Positions 49,995 to 59,369 of a stretch of 64,000 bases of DNA are shown here, in pieces. The translations under genes and the position numbers were made by a program. Source of the DNA: Candidatus Didemnitutus sp. (GTDB taxonomy: Bacteria; Verrucomicrobiota; Verrucomicrobiia; Opitutales; Opitutaceae); NCBI GenBank assembly GCA_019634575.1, contig JAHCAY010000005.1, positions 1 through 64,000 of the forward strand, written 5' to 3'. Below the pieces are notes generated by a model. It saw only the letters and a program-made list of their open reading frames with translations, searched no databases and was not told the DNA's origin. Within the stretch, counting starts at the first letter, position 1. Each line of letters starts with the position of its first letter.

Positions 49995-51076
49995 AGACCC
50001 TGTTGATCTGTCCGGATCTGTTCAACGCGGAGGGCGGCATCGCGCGCATCATGCGCCAATACCTGCGCGCGCTCTGCGACCTCGCCGGCCCGGGCGACAC
50101 AGTGGAATGCGTGGCGATGATGGACTCGGGCGACACCTCGGCCCGCGTGGCGACGCTGCTCGGCGGGCGCAAGGCCCGCGTCGAGAACTGCGAGCGCAGT
50201 CGTTTCGGTTTTCTCTTCGTGGTGCTGATTCGCGCATTCACCTGTCAGCGGATCGTCTGCGGGCATTTGCACCAGCTGCTGATCGCGCGCATGGCGAAAA
50301 TCTTCAACCCGCGGCTCGACTACATCCTGATCGCGCACGGCATCGAAGTGTGGCGGCCCTACACATTGCTCGAGCGCGCCGCGCTGCGCGGGGCCAAACG
50401 AATTCTCTGCGTGAGCGAACACACCCGCCGCCAGATGTTGCGGTTCGATCCGTCGCTCGCGCCCGAGAAACTCCTCGTGTTGCCGAATACGTTCGACCCC
50501 GGCTTCAAGCCAGCACCCCATGCCCGGGCAACGGGTGCAGCCGATACCGACGCGCGTCCGCGCCTCCTGGTCGTCTCGCGTCTCTCGACGATCGATCCCT
50601 ACAAGGGCGTGGATCTCATGATCGAAGCGATGCCCGCCATTCTCCGACAATTTCCCCGCGCGCAGTTGCGCATCGTCGGCGGCGGCGACGCCCGTCCGCG
50701 CCTCGAGGCGCTCGCCCACGGCCGCGTCGCGGCGGAAGCGGTCGCATTCCTCGGCCCGATCGACGACGCCGCACTGCGCGCCGAATACGAAGCGTGCGAC
50801 CTGTTCGCGCTACCGAGCCGCAAGGAGGGTTTCGGCTTGGTCTACCTCGAGGCGATGAGCTACGGCAAACCATGCCTCGCCGCGCGCGCCGGCGGCGCAC
50901 CGGAAGTAGTCGACGATGATGTCGGCGCCGTCGTGGAATACGGCAACACCGAGCAGATCGCGCTCGCCGTAGCCGATCTGGTTTACCATCCGCGCAGTGC
51001 CGATGCGATCGCCGCACGCGTGACCTATTTCGCCTACCCGCAATTCGTCCAGCGTCTGACCCGGGCGCTAACGTGA
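49991..51076 (+). CDS. Glycosyltransferase family 4
   Basis: This 361-residue GT-B glycosyltransferase starts at MKTLLICPDLFNAEGGIARIMRQYLRAL. The C-terminal nucleotide-sugar domain shows RLLVVSRLSTIDPYKGVDLMIEAMPAIL, LRIVGGGDARPRLEALA, VAFLGPIDDAALRAEYEACDLFALPSRKEGFGLVYLEAMSYGKPCLAARAGGAPEVV. The E-x7-E (KEGFGLVYLE) is the retaining GT4 signature. It would add a sugar to the exopolysaccharide repeat unit at the cytoplasmic membrane face. The start codon overlaps the stop of the amidotransferase. Long open frames overlapping the 5' gene in other frames are ignored. Confidence 0.92.
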   Translation: MKTLLICPDLFNAEGGIARIMRQYLRALCDLAGPGDTVECVAMMDSGDTSARVATLLGGRKARVENCERSRFGFLFVVLIRAFTCQRIVCGHLHQLLIARMAKIFNPRLDYILIAHGIEVWRPYTLLERAALRGAKRILCVSEHTRRQMLRFDPSLAPEKLLVLPNTFDPGFKPAPHARATGAADTDARPRLLVVSRLSTIDPYKGVDLMIEAMPAILRQFPRAQLRIVGGGDARPRLEALAHGRVAAEAVAFLGPIDDAALRAEYEACDLFALPSRKEGFGLVYLEAMSYGKPCLAARAGGAPEVVDDDVGAVVEYGNTEQIALAVADLVYHPRSADAIAARVTYFAYPQFVQRLTRALT

Positions 51077-51656
51077 CGGAGCGCTTCGCCCTGGAACCGC
51101 GGAGAACTTCTTCAGCGAAAATCAGAAAGGACGTCTGCCCTCAGAAGAGACGCGCGAGCTAGGCGCCCGCGAAACCGACCAGAGGGAAAGCCCCGTGAGC
51201 GGTCGAAAGCCCCGCCACACGAGCAAGTTTTTCGCCTCATCTTTCCCTTGCCCAACCTGACCGTTACAGCGAAGCACCGCGCCCGCGGGATCGCCAGCGC
51301 TATATGCGCGGTGGTCTCGATCCTAGCGCTTCCCGCTCGGGCTGTCGGTCACCACGACTGCAGCCAAAATCAGGACGATTACCATGGCACTGCTAACGAT
51401 GAGACTCGGCGTGAGCACGCCAACACAGTTTACATTCTCGCGATTTCGTCAAAGGCGCACCCTGTGCAATTTCTGTGAAAAACTAATGCAGGAATATCCT
51501 ATCCTGCTCCGAAATATACGGAACACGGGCTCCACGCCCCAAGATTCACTCGTCAACCGTCTTCGGCCACACCGCAACAGCGAAGGCTGCGACAAGGAGA
51601 CAGGAGACGATCATGCTTACGGGCATGCCCGTAGTTCGACGCAACCGCACCGAACT
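51077..51656. other. 580-bp stretch without a confident gene
   Basis: Less GC-rich than its surroundings, especially 51400-51560. On the minus strand two very short frames start with ATG and have hydrophobic starts: 51546-51626 (26 residues, MPVSMIVSCLLVAAFAVAVW...) and 51323-51385 (20 residues, MVIVLILAAVVV...). No tRNA fold or known riboswitch was recognised. It may be the downstream region of the convergent DUF4838 operon or a decayed gene. Confidence 0.5.
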
Positions 51657-54119
51657 TTAGTGGAAAAGCGAAGAATCGACTTCCCGCAGCGATAACTGGT
51701 CCAATTCCAGCCAGTCGCCGGGCGCTTGATTGTAGACACCGGGAGACATTCCCACCCAAGCGGTTTTGGCAGGCGCGCGCACGATGATCTCTAGCGTCAC
51801 CCCATCGTTCCACTCTCCGACGGGCAGACGATCGACGTGGATTTGGCCGACGCGTTCGCCCTTCGCATCCAGACATGAAAGCGAGAGCATCACCATCGAA
51901 CCGGAACTCACCCGGCCTTTCATGCGCACCGTCGTCCGATAGACGAGACCCGGCGTCGCCGATACCCACTGCGAAAGGCTTTCATTCATGCAGCCCACGT
52001 AGCGCACGCGCTTGCTGCCGTCGGCGTTCGCCAAGAGGGAAAGTTCACGCGTTTCCGCGGGCTCAGTTCGTCCCTGCCAGGCCGGCCGCCCCCAGTCAGT
52101 GAAGGCAAAGGGATGAGAGGGCGCGATCGCCACGTTGCGCAGCTGAGAGTCGACGAGCCTCTCGCGGCCCGGTGCGGTCAACTCCGCTTCGGTAGGAGCC
52201 GCACCCTCGAACAATGAAGCCGTGAAACGGGGTTCGACTTGCGCGAGTGCGCCTTGCGCCGCCAAGGCCGCGGCGATCTTGGGGCGCGGATCGTTGCGCA
52301 GGTAAACTTCCAGATCGGACTGGATCGCAAGCGGCGCGCGCGCTTTGAGGGATTTGAGTTGAGCGATGATCGACTCGCGCGCAGCGGTGTAATCGGCGAA
52401 CGCGGCTCGCAGCGCTTCGCCCGAAGCCACGCCCGAAAACACGAGCCGATTGACCTCTTCGCGCACTTCATCGTGCTCGCAAAACGCATCGGAAACGGCG
52501 AATGCATCGGACACGAAGCGCACCCGATCGCGCACAATGGCCGATCCGGCATCCGTCGCCGCTTCGCTTAGCAGGGCGCGCAGCCGCTGGCGCACTTTCG
52601 AGGAGAACAGACGGCGTTGGTCTTCGTCCTTGAGGTATTTTACCCAGCGCAGCGGACGCGGCTGATTTCTCCATTGCTCATCGCAGAGCTCGTGGAAAGC
52701 ACGCATCGGAACGGCCGCCTCTTTCCAAAAGCGCGCGTAGTATTCGTCCAAAAGAGTCTGCGGGTTCAGCTGCGGATTCCACAAGAGCTGCGCTGCCAGC
52801 CACGGCTTGGGCCCATCGAGCGCCCAATTCGGCGTCATCTCGGCGTAGTAGGCTCGGGCACCTTGTTGCCACGCGTAAGGAATTGGCTCGGCGATCGCCC
52901 AGAGCGCAGGCCGCGGGACAAAAAAGGGCGCCCCGTAAAGATAGTCGTAGAGTGCGATGAAGTTGGGGCCGGCATGCCCCCAGCGAGCGATCAACGCGCG
53001 ATCTTCGCGCGCAAACTCCGGATCGATCCACATGGTGCGATCGGCGGTGAGATAGGGCACGACGTTGGATGCGACACGGAGCGACGGAGTATTCTCGGTC
53101 CAGTAGTAGGCGTAAGTGGTGACGAAGCGGTCGGGGTGTTCGCGCGCCACGCCGGCGGCAACGCCGTTCAGGAAACGATAAAACAGTTCCGAGTAGTTGG
53201 GCCGGCCGCGAAAATACTGCACGGGAGACACCGCGTGCAGCGTCGCCGTCGACTGGTCGAAACGGTTCGCGTCGTTCAGCCCGAACTGCACGGCGGGAAG
53301 ATCGGGCGAGGCAGCGAAACGGCGATTGATCTCCTGAGCGACAAAGTCCGCAAACCCCGGGGCCAGGAGATTGGGTTGCCACAAGCCGACCGAACGCGCC
53401 GACCATTTGACGCGAGCCCCGTTGATTACCGACGCGAAGTCCGGGTGAGCGGCGAGGACCTGCTCGGTCGTGAACTCAGCAGCGGTGTGCCCCGAGGAGA
53501 GCCAACTCATCAGCCGATTCGCTCGCGTCCAAGACGATCCGCCCGGACCGTTACCAGTGCCGCCCAAGAGCCGCGAACTGTAGCCGGGAATGTCGATAAC
53601 CTCCCGCGGCGCTAGCGCCAGCGCGCGTTGACGCCGAACTTCCACGCCTGACTCACCAGGCATGAACCAGCGCGCCCCTACCGCATCCTCGAGAAAAGCG
53701 CTCGCAGCCGCTCCGATATCGCCGCGATGAAAGCTGCGCACGACCACGCAGTCTGCATCGATCGAGAAACCGACCGTGCGCTCAATCTGCGAGCCAGCGA
53801 GCGGCCTCAAGGAGGCCGCGAGATGGGTCCGACCCACATGGATGACTCGTCTCGCCGATGCCATCAGATCGGACTCCTCGACGATGGGAAAATGGCGCGC
53901 GGATGTTTCGGCGCTCAAAGCGAGCGTCTCGGCAATAAGCTTCGCCGCCTCGCGTTCCTCGGCGATGCTGCGCTTCGGAACGACGATTACACAGCCCGAA
54001 CCGAAGCGATCAAACGCGACGAACGCCTTAGCTCTCGCCCCCGATTCTGCCGTCCGCCAGACAGCCACCGCCCCCAGGATAAGCAGGGCAACTACGACGA
54101 CGTGGAGAAAGCGAGGCAC
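51657..54119 (-). CDS. DUF4838 protein, membrane-anchored or secreted
   Basis: This 820-residue protein starts at a GTG with an N-terminal hydrophobic segment (MPRFLHVVVVALLILGAVAVW). An alpha-glucuronidase-like N-terminal domain (IVVPKRSIAEEREAAKLIAETLAL, FLEDAVGARWFMPGESGVEV) precedes the DUF4838 barrel (NDANRFDQST, PDRFVTTYAYYWTENTPSL, WNPQLNPQTLLDEYYARFWKEAA). A C-terminal jelly-roll (about 660-815) ends GDWLELDQLSLREV. DUF4838 proteins are frequent in Verrucomicrobiota and are thought to be glycosidases related to GH20/GH67-like N-domains, but activity is not known. It is last in the exopolysaccharide gene chain. Confidence 0.82.
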   Translation of the reverse strand: MPRFLHVVVVALLILGAVAVWRTAESGARAKAFVAFDRFGSGCVIVVPKRSIAEEREAAKLIAETLALSAETSARHFPIVEESDLMASARRVIHVGRTHLAASLRPLAGSQIERTVGFSIDADCVVVRSFHRGDIGAAASAFLEDAVGARWFMPGESGVEVRRQRALALAPREVIDIPGYSSRLLGGTGNGPGGSSWTRANRLMSWLSSGHTAAEFTTEQVLAAHPDFASVINGARVKWSARSVGLWQPNLLAPGFADFVAQEINRRFAASPDLPAVQFGLNDANRFDQSTATLHAVSPVQYFRGRPNYSELFYRFLNGVAAGVAREHPDRFVTTYAYYWTENTPSLRVASNVVPYLTADRTMWIDPEFAREDRALIARWGHAGPNFIALYDYLYGAPFFVPRPALWAIAEPIPYAWQQGARAYYAEMTPNWALDGPKPWLAAQLLWNPQLNPQTLLDEYYARFWKEAAVPMRAFHELCDEQWRNQPRPLRWVKYLKDEDQRRLFSSKVRQRLRALLSEAATDAGSAIVRDRVRFVSDAFAVSDAFCEHDEVREEVNRLVFSGVASGEALRAAFADYTAARESIIAQLKSLKARAPLAIQSDLEVYLRNDPRPKIAAALAAQGALAQVEPRFTASLFEGAAPTEAELTAPGRERLVDSQLRNVAIAPSHPFAFTDWGRPAWQGRTEPAETRELSLLANADGSKRVRYVGCMNESLSQWVSATPGLVYRTTVRMKGRVSSGSMVMLSLSCLDAKGERVGQIHVDRLPVGEWNDGVTLEIIVRAPAKTAWVGMSPGVYNQAPGDWLELDQLSLREVDSSLFH

Positions 54120-54175
54120 CGTTCTTCATGAAGCGGGCGAACGCCTCCGCTGTCCAGCACGTCGTCCCTGCCCAC

Positions 54176-55624
54176 CTATTTCCCAGCGGTTCCTCGTTCT
54201 GGAGTTTCCAACTCGAGCCACCGCAAGGCGACGACAAGCAGGACGGCCCATGTCACCAAAACCGCGGGATTCTTGAATGGGAAATCGATCAAGGCATGCA
54301 GCATCGTCTGTCCGCAGCCCAAGAAAATCATCAAGGCTATCGGGTGACGCCAACCGGCTTGACGGAAAAAACGAGCGAGACACCAAACCAAAATGCCGCC
54401 GATGAGCAGGATTCCAGGTAGGCCGAGCTCAATGGGAATCTCCAACCAGTCGATGTGCGCAGCATCCCACCAGACGCCCCGCGGCACATCGGGGTGCGAG
54501 GCAAGATACATCGGGAAAATGTAGCGGAAACTGCCTGCACCGGTGCCCAGCACCCAGTGGTCGGTATACATGTCCCACGCCGCATTTCGCACGGCAGCCC
54601 GGCTTGTCACACTGGCCTCATTGGGCTCCGTCAGGCGGCGGAAGTTTTTCTCGATAGGAGCGAAATCCACATAACGCAAAATCCCGAAAAGCGCGCCGGC
54701 AAAGATGATTGCCAAGGCCACTCCAACGGCCCGAGGGATGGTGGAAGGCACCGGATTAGCGGATCGCAAAACGAAATACGCCCCAACAGCGCTCGCGACA
54801 AACACCGCGAAGGTGATCGCCGCCCCTCGGGAGAACGAAAAAAGGACGGCGAGGAACAGCACGACCGTGAGCAGAATCCAGAGCGGCGCCGGAGACGACC
54901 TTGCCATGCGCTTCCGCGATTCAAAATGATGCCACAGCGCCAGCCCCAAGCTCACCGAGGCGAGCAAGCCGAGATACGCTCCGGCGTGATTCCGGTAAAT
55001 AAAACTCGAGAAATGGGCCCCCGGCACATCCCAAACCCAAAGGAGTTTCGTCTCGCCGACCATACGATGGATGAAGCCCACGCCAGCCAAGAGCACAGCG
55101 TTGGCTCCGAGTATGGTCAGCAACAGCTGAAGCGAACGCCGGCGTGTCAGCCCGATCCAGGCGGCGCAGGCCGAAAGCCATACGGTGGCGTAGATGATGA
55201 AAGCCCGCCAGACATCGAAAATCTCATACGGCGCGGCCGCACTGGAAGGCAGCCATCGAACATGAGGAACGCCTTCCATCCACCAGACGCGTGTATTCAC
55301 GCGATATACCCAAGCCGGATTGAGCGCTTGGACCAAAATGAGCGCCAGCAGGCCTGCCCCCATCCAGAAGGGAACGAAACGCACCAAGCGCGGCCATGCG
55401 AGAAGCCGGAACGCCCCCGATACCACAAGGTCGCCCGAATAGTCGCGCGGCCAGAGCGACAGAACAAAAGCGGTCAGCGCGAGTGCGGCGGCGATCGCCT
55501 GGCTCCACCAACGGGTCGACCCGAAGGCCCAAGGCAGGAAAAGCAAGTCCACCACGAGAGCGACCAACAGCGCCCGCTCAAGGGGGTGCAAGCTGGGTCG
55601 TTGCTTGTGTGCCGCGACGTTCAC
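54176..55624 (-). CDS. O-antigen ligase / polymerase-like membrane protein
   Basis: This 482-residue membrane protein starts at a GTG and has about eleven helices. The Wzy_C / O-antigen ligase block is FSSFIYRNHAGAYLGLLASVSLGLALW and SFSRGAAITFAVFVASAVGAY, followed by the large periplasmic loop with GTGAGSFRYIFPMYLASHPDVPRGVWWDAAHIDWLEIPIELGLPG. The H-x-D-W-L-E motif near the last helices is characteristic. It would polymerise or ligate lipid-linked repeat units in the periplasm. The dehydratase upstream ends four bases before, so the two are one operon. Confidence 0.88.
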   Translation of the reverse strand: MNVAAHKQRPSLHPLERALLVALVVDLLFLPWAFGSTRWWSQAIAAALALTAFVLSLWPRDYSGDLVVSGAFRLLAWPRLVRFVPFWMGAGLLALILVQALNPAWVYRVNTRVWWMEGVPHVRWLPSSAAAPYEIFDVWRAFIIYATVWLSACAAWIGLTRRRSLQLLLTILGANAVLLAGVGFIHRMVGETKLLWVWDVPGAHFSSFIYRNHAGAYLGLLASVSLGLALWHHFESRKRMARSSPAPLWILLTVVLFLAVLFSFSRGAAITFAVFVASAVGAYFVLRSANPVPSTIPRAVGVALAIIFAGALFGILRYVDFAPIEKNFRRLTEPNEASVTSRAAVRNAAWDMYTDHWVLGTGAGSFRYIFPMYLASHPDVPRGVWWDAAHIDWLEIPIELGLPGILLIGGILVWCLARFFRQAGWRHPIALMIFLGCGQTMLHALIDFPFKNPAVLVTWAVLLVVALRWLELETPERGTAGK

Positions 55625-55628
55625 GCGC

Positions 55629-57533
55629 TCACGCAGAATCCAGATGCGGATGATACTCGGGCACCAGTTCCTTGATCACCAGTTTGACCTGATTTGCCTC
55701 GAGGGTGGTAACCTTGCGCTCCAGCGATTCGAGACAACGCCCATGCCATTCTCCCGAAACCGGCGTCTGCACACCAAGCCGCGTGATGCGCGGGTGCGGA
55801 GTGGGCAGCAGCGCCTCCGAGCGATGCTGGAGTTCTTCGAAAAGTTTTTCCCCCGGCCGCAGTCCGATGAACTCGAGTTCGATGTCCTCCCCTACTTTCA
55901 GCCCGCTGAGCTCGATAAGTTGCTTGGCGAGGTCCACGATTTTGACCGGCTTGCCCATATCGAGAACGAAGATTTCTCCGCCCGAGCCGAGGTGTGCCGT
56001 TTGCAACACCAACCCGACCGCCTCGGGGATCGTCATGAAATACCGGGTGACGTCGGGGTGCGTGACCGTGATCGGGCCACCGGCCTCGATCTGACGCTTG
56101 AAAATCGGAATCACGCTCCCGGACGAGCCGAGGACGTTGCCGAAGCGAACCGCGATGAACTTCGTCCGGTTGCCAGGCCGATTTTGGACATGCTGGAGGC
56201 ACATCTCCGCCAGCCGCTTCGTGGCCCCCATGACACTGGTCGGATTGATGGCCTTGTCCGTGGAGATGAAAACCATCGTTTCCACGCCCGCAGAGGAAGC
56301 CAGTTCCGCCAGTAGCCGCGTTCCCGTCGTGTTGTTTTTCACCGCCTCGCTCGGCTGCCGCTCCATCATGAACACGTGCTTGTGCGCCGCAGCATGAAAC
56401 ACGATCTGCGGACGAAAGCGTTCGAAGATGAACTGCATGCGCGGGGTATCGAGGATATCCGCGACCAAGGGCATGATCGTGTTGCGGTGCCCACGCTCGT
56501 TGAGCTCGCTCTCGATCGTGAAAAGGGCGCCCTCCGCCTGCTCGACCATGAGCAAGCGTTCCGGATGATAGGTAAGCAGCTGACGGCAAAGCTCGCTGCC
56601 GATGCTGCCCCCCGCTCCGGTGACCAGCACTACTTTGCCGGCCACAATTTTGGCGACCTCCTCCGATCGCAGATCGACCGATTCACGGCCAAGCAGGTCC
56701 TCCACCTGCACCGGCCGGATTTTTGTCACCTGGATCCGTCCGCTCGCGAGTTCCGACATGGAGGGAATGATCTCAACATGCAGGCCTTCGGTTCGGAGCA
56801 GCTTGTAAAGCTCCTGCAGACGCTTGCCGGGCACCGAAGGCATCGCGATTACGCACGCGTCGACGGCATTTTCCTTTCGCAGCCGACCGATTTCCTCCGG
56901 AGCGCCTAAAACGGGAATGCCGTGGATTTGGTGGCCATGCTTGCGCCAGTCATCGTCGAGAAAGAAAGCCGGCTTCAGTCCCAAGGACGGTCGCGCTTGC
57001 GCCTCCTGTGCGAATTGTGCGCCGGCGTCGCCTGCACCCAAAACGACGACATGGCGGACTTTTTTCTTTTCCTCGCCTTTCCCGCTCGAGCGGTAGCGCT
57101 CGCGGTAAATTCTGAAGCTGAGGCGCATGAAACTGAGCGCACCGACACTGAGCACAAAATCGATCAGGACAACCCCACGAGGCGAAGGCGCACCGGGAGT
57201 GATGCCCTGTCGCAGCAGATACGAGACGAGGTTCGCGCTGGCCATCGCCGCAGCGATGCGCAGCAAGTCCGGCACACTAAAATACGTCAGCAGGCTCCCG
57301 AACTGGCGGAAGAGAACCAGAAACAGCAGCTTGACCGGGATGTTCACGATCAGGGACAGCAGGCGTTCGTCCTGAAACGTGGCCGGCACCAGAAAGTCGA
57401 ACCGAAGTTCGTAGGCGAAGAAGCGACACGCGCCCAGCAGGAACCCGTAGAGCGCCAGCAGAGCGATGGCCCGCAGCGTGGGCTGCGTGAAACTGCTCCA
57501 CGAACCTGCGCCGCGCTGGCTAGTGCTTTTCAT
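55629..57533 (-). CDS. Membrane nucleotide-sugar 4,6-dehydratase (CapD/WbpM/FlaA1-like)
   Basis: This 634-residue protein has four N-terminal membrane helices, then a CoA-binding-like Rossmann domain (HVVVLGAGDAGAQFAQEA). The catalytic SDR domain has NAD motif VLVTGAGGSIGSELCRQL, HAAAHKHVFMME and FISTDKAINPTSVMGATKRLAE. In that last motif Met replaces the usual catalytic Tyr, as in WbpM-type UDP-GlcNAc 4,6-dehydratases. The product would be a 4-keto-6-deoxy sugar nucleotide, substrate for the DegT aminotransferase encoded in the same operon. It overlaps the upstream sugar transferase by 14 bases. Confidence 0.93.
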   Translation of the reverse strand: MKSTSQRGAGSWSSFTQPTLRAIALLALYGFLLGACRFFAYELRFDFLVPATFQDERLLSLIVNIPVKLLFLVLFRQFGSLLTYFSVPDLLRIAAAMASANLVSYLLRQGITPGAPSPRGVVLIDFVLSVGALSFMRLSFRIYRERYRSSGKGEEKKKVRHVVVLGAGDAGAQFAQEAQARPSLGLKPAFFLDDDWRKHGHQIHGIPVLGAPEEIGRLRKENAVDACVIAMPSVPGKRLQELYKLLRTEGLHVEIIPSMSELASGRIQVTKIRPVQVEDLLGRESVDLRSEEVAKIVAGKVVLVTGAGGSIGSELCRQLLTYHPERLLMVEQAEGALFTIESELNERGHRNTIMPLVADILDTPRMQFIFERFRPQIVFHAAAHKHVFMMERQPSEAVKNNTTGTRLLAELASSAGVETMVFISTDKAINPTSVMGATKRLAEMCLQHVQNRPGNRTKFIAVRFGNVLGSSGSVIPIFKRQIEAGGPITVTHPDVTRYFMTIPEAVGLVLQTAHLGSGGEIFVLDMGKPVKIVDLAKQLIELSGLKVGEDIELEFIGLRPGEKLFEELQHRSEALLPTPHPRITRLGVQTPVSGEWHGRCLESLERKVTTLEANQVKLVIKELVPEYHPHLDSA

Positions 57534-58140
57534 CGCGGTGCAAAGTGCGATCCGGGTTGAATTCCCGCATCGTGGCCTCTCCCTGCGCCGATATGCCGCG
57601 CCGGGCGATGACCTGCCAGAAAGTGAGGAAGAGAATTTTCAAATCGAGCCCCGTAGTCTGGTTGTCGACATACCAGACATCCAGCGCGAACTTCTCGTCC
57701 CACGACAACGCGTTTCGTCCATTGATCTGTGCCCATCCCGTCAACCCCGGAACCACCTCGTGACGTCGACGCTGCACCTCCGAATAGCGCGACAGATACT
57801 GAACGAGCAGCGGACGCGGTCCAACCAGACTCATCTCGCCTTTCAACACGTTCCAAAGCTCCGGGAGTTCGTCCAGCGAGGTCGCGCGCAGGAGTCGTCC
57901 GAACCGCGTGAGACGCTCGCCATCGGAAAGCAGGTTTCCGTCTCGGCCACACGCGTCCGTCATGGTGCGGAATTTCACCAGTTCGAAAATACGCTCGTCT
58001 TTTCCCGGTCGTTTTTGGCGGAACAGCACCGGCGCGCCCAAGTTCACACGCACCACGACTGCCAGAAGCAGCAACAGCGGAACCCAAAGCGGTGCGGACA
58101 GCAGCACCAGCAACAGATCGAGACACCGTTTCGCCGTCAT
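57520..58140 (-). CDS. Undecaprenyl-phosphate sugar phosphotransferase (PglC-like)
   Basis: This 206-residue monotopic phosphoglycosyltransferase starts at MTAKRCLDLLLVLLSAPLWVPLLLLLAVVVRVNLGAPVLFRQKRPG, the re-entrant membrane helix and RxKRxG motif. Next come FELVKFRTM, the catalytic Asp-Glu in LRATSLDELPELWNVLKGEMSLVGPRPLL and PGLTGWAQINGRN. It transfers a sugar 1-phosphate to undecaprenyl phosphate, the first membrane step of glycan assembly. Its length matches the minimal PglC form. The ATG overlaps the stop of the aminotransferase (ATGA). Confidence 0.95.
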   Translation of the reverse strand: MTAKRCLDLLLVLLSAPLWVPLLLLLAVVVRVNLGAPVLFRQKRPGKDERIFELVKFRTMTDACGRDGNLLSDGERLTRFGRLLRATSLDELPELWNVLKGEMSLVGPRPLLVQYLSRYSEVQRRRHEVVPGLTGWAQINGRNALSWDEKFALDVWYVDNQTTGLDLKILFLTFWQVIARRGISAQGEATMREFNPDRTLHRDEKH

Positions 58141-59282
58141 CGTCGGTCGCTTCCGCCGAAACACTTGCGCACCGCTGCCGCCACCCGTTCGAGATCCGCC
58201 GTGGTCAAGTTGGAGCCGGAGGGAAGACACAAACCGTCGCGGAAAAGCCGCTCCGAAACCTCGCCGCCGTAGCAGCGCGCATCCTTGAAGATCGGTTGGA
58301 GGTGCATCGGCTTCCAGACAGGCCTTGCTTCGATATTCTCCTGCGCGAGCGCGAGCCGCACTTTCTCGCGATCGATGCCGGCAAGCGCCGGGTCAATTGT
58401 GATGCAGGTGAGCCAGCGCGTGCACCGGCCGAAATCCGCCTCCGGCATGAAGACGACTCCCGGCAGATCGGCGAACGCCTGCTGATAGAACGCGCAGTTC
58501 GCGCGGCGTGCGTTCACGCGTTCCTCAAGCACGCGCAACTGGCCGCGACCGATCGCCGCGAGGACGTTGCTCATGCGGTAATTGAAGCCCACTTCCGAAT
58601 GCTCGTAGTGCGGTGCAGGGTCCCGCGCCTGCGTCGCCCAATAACGTGCCTTCGCAATCAGCGCCTCATCGTTCGAGACCAGCATGCCACCGCCGGACGT
58701 CGTGATGATTTTGTTGCCGTTGAACGAGTGAACGCCGCAGACGCCGAAGGAACCCGGAGCCTTGCCCTTGTAAGTCGCACCCAATGCCTCCGCCGCGTCT
58801 TCGATCAAGGGAACGCCGTGTTGCGCGCAAATTTTCGCGATCGGATCGATGTCCGCGCTCTGGCCGTAGAGATGGACGAGCACGACGGCTTTCGGTATCC
58901 GCCCTCGTTTCAAACCGTCTTCCACCGCCTCCGCCAACCGCACCGGATCCATGTTCCAAGTGCGCTCGTCGGAATCGACGAACACCGGCGTCGCACGCTC
59001 ATAGAGCACGGGGTTGACACTGGCAGAGAACGTCAGGGACGAACAAATCACCTCGTCGCCCGGCTCAAGGGCCAACCAACGCATCGCCAAGTGCAGCGCC
59101 GCCGTGCCGGAGGAAAGGCCCGCCGCGTGCGTCGTGCCGGCCCGCCCCGCGAACTCCTTTTCGAACGCGTCGACGTGCGGCCCGAGCGGAGCGATCCAAT
59201 TAGACGCGAACGCCTCCTGAACGAGTCCGAACTCGTCGGGACCCATGTGCGGCGAAGAAAGGTAGATGCGTGGCGCGCTCAA
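58137..59282 (-). CDS. DegT/DnrJ/EryC1-type sugar aminotransferase
   Basis: This 381-residue PLP enzyme uses a TTG start, chosen because RIYLSSPHMGPDE is the conserved family N-terminus. PLP-binding residues are D162 in EDAAEALGATY and K191 in SFNGNKIITTSGGGM. The family aminates 4-keto or 3-keto nucleotide sugars; together with the 4,6-dehydratase and PglC-like transferase this is the arrangement of bacillosamine-type (PglF-PglE-PglC) pathways. A diamino- or amino-trideoxy sugar at the reducing end of the glycan is the natural inference. It is first in the tightly packed leftward operon. Confidence 0.94.
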   Translation of the reverse strand: MSAPRIYLSSPHMGPDEFGLVQEAFASNWIAPLGPHVDAFEKEFAGRAGTTHAAGLSSGTAALHLAMRWLALEPGDEVICSSLTFSASVNPVLYERATPVFVDSDERTWNMDPVRLAEAVEDGLKRGRIPKAVVLVHLYGQSADIDPIAKICAQHGVPLIEDAAEALGATYKGKAPGSFGVCGVHSFNGNKIITTSGGGMLVSNDEALIAKARYWATQARDPAPHYEHSEVGFNYRMSNVLAAIGRGQLRVLEERVNARRANCAFYQQAFADLPGVVFMPEADFGRCTRWLTCITIDPALAGIDREKVRLALAQENIEARPVWKPMHLQPIFKDARCYGGEVSERLFRDGLCLPSGSNLTTADLERVAAAVRKCFGGSDRR

Positions 59283-59369
59283 ACCATATCAACCACGCAA
59301 GCGGCGCGGCACACGTCAACAAGGCTTTCCACCCGCCGCTGTCTCCCCGCACCGTGCCGCTACCGCGGT

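Noticed and set aside
51077-51250. c-di-GMP-type riboswitch or other structured RNA
   Set aside because: A few GAAAG-like strings occur but no consistent paired stems around them were found.
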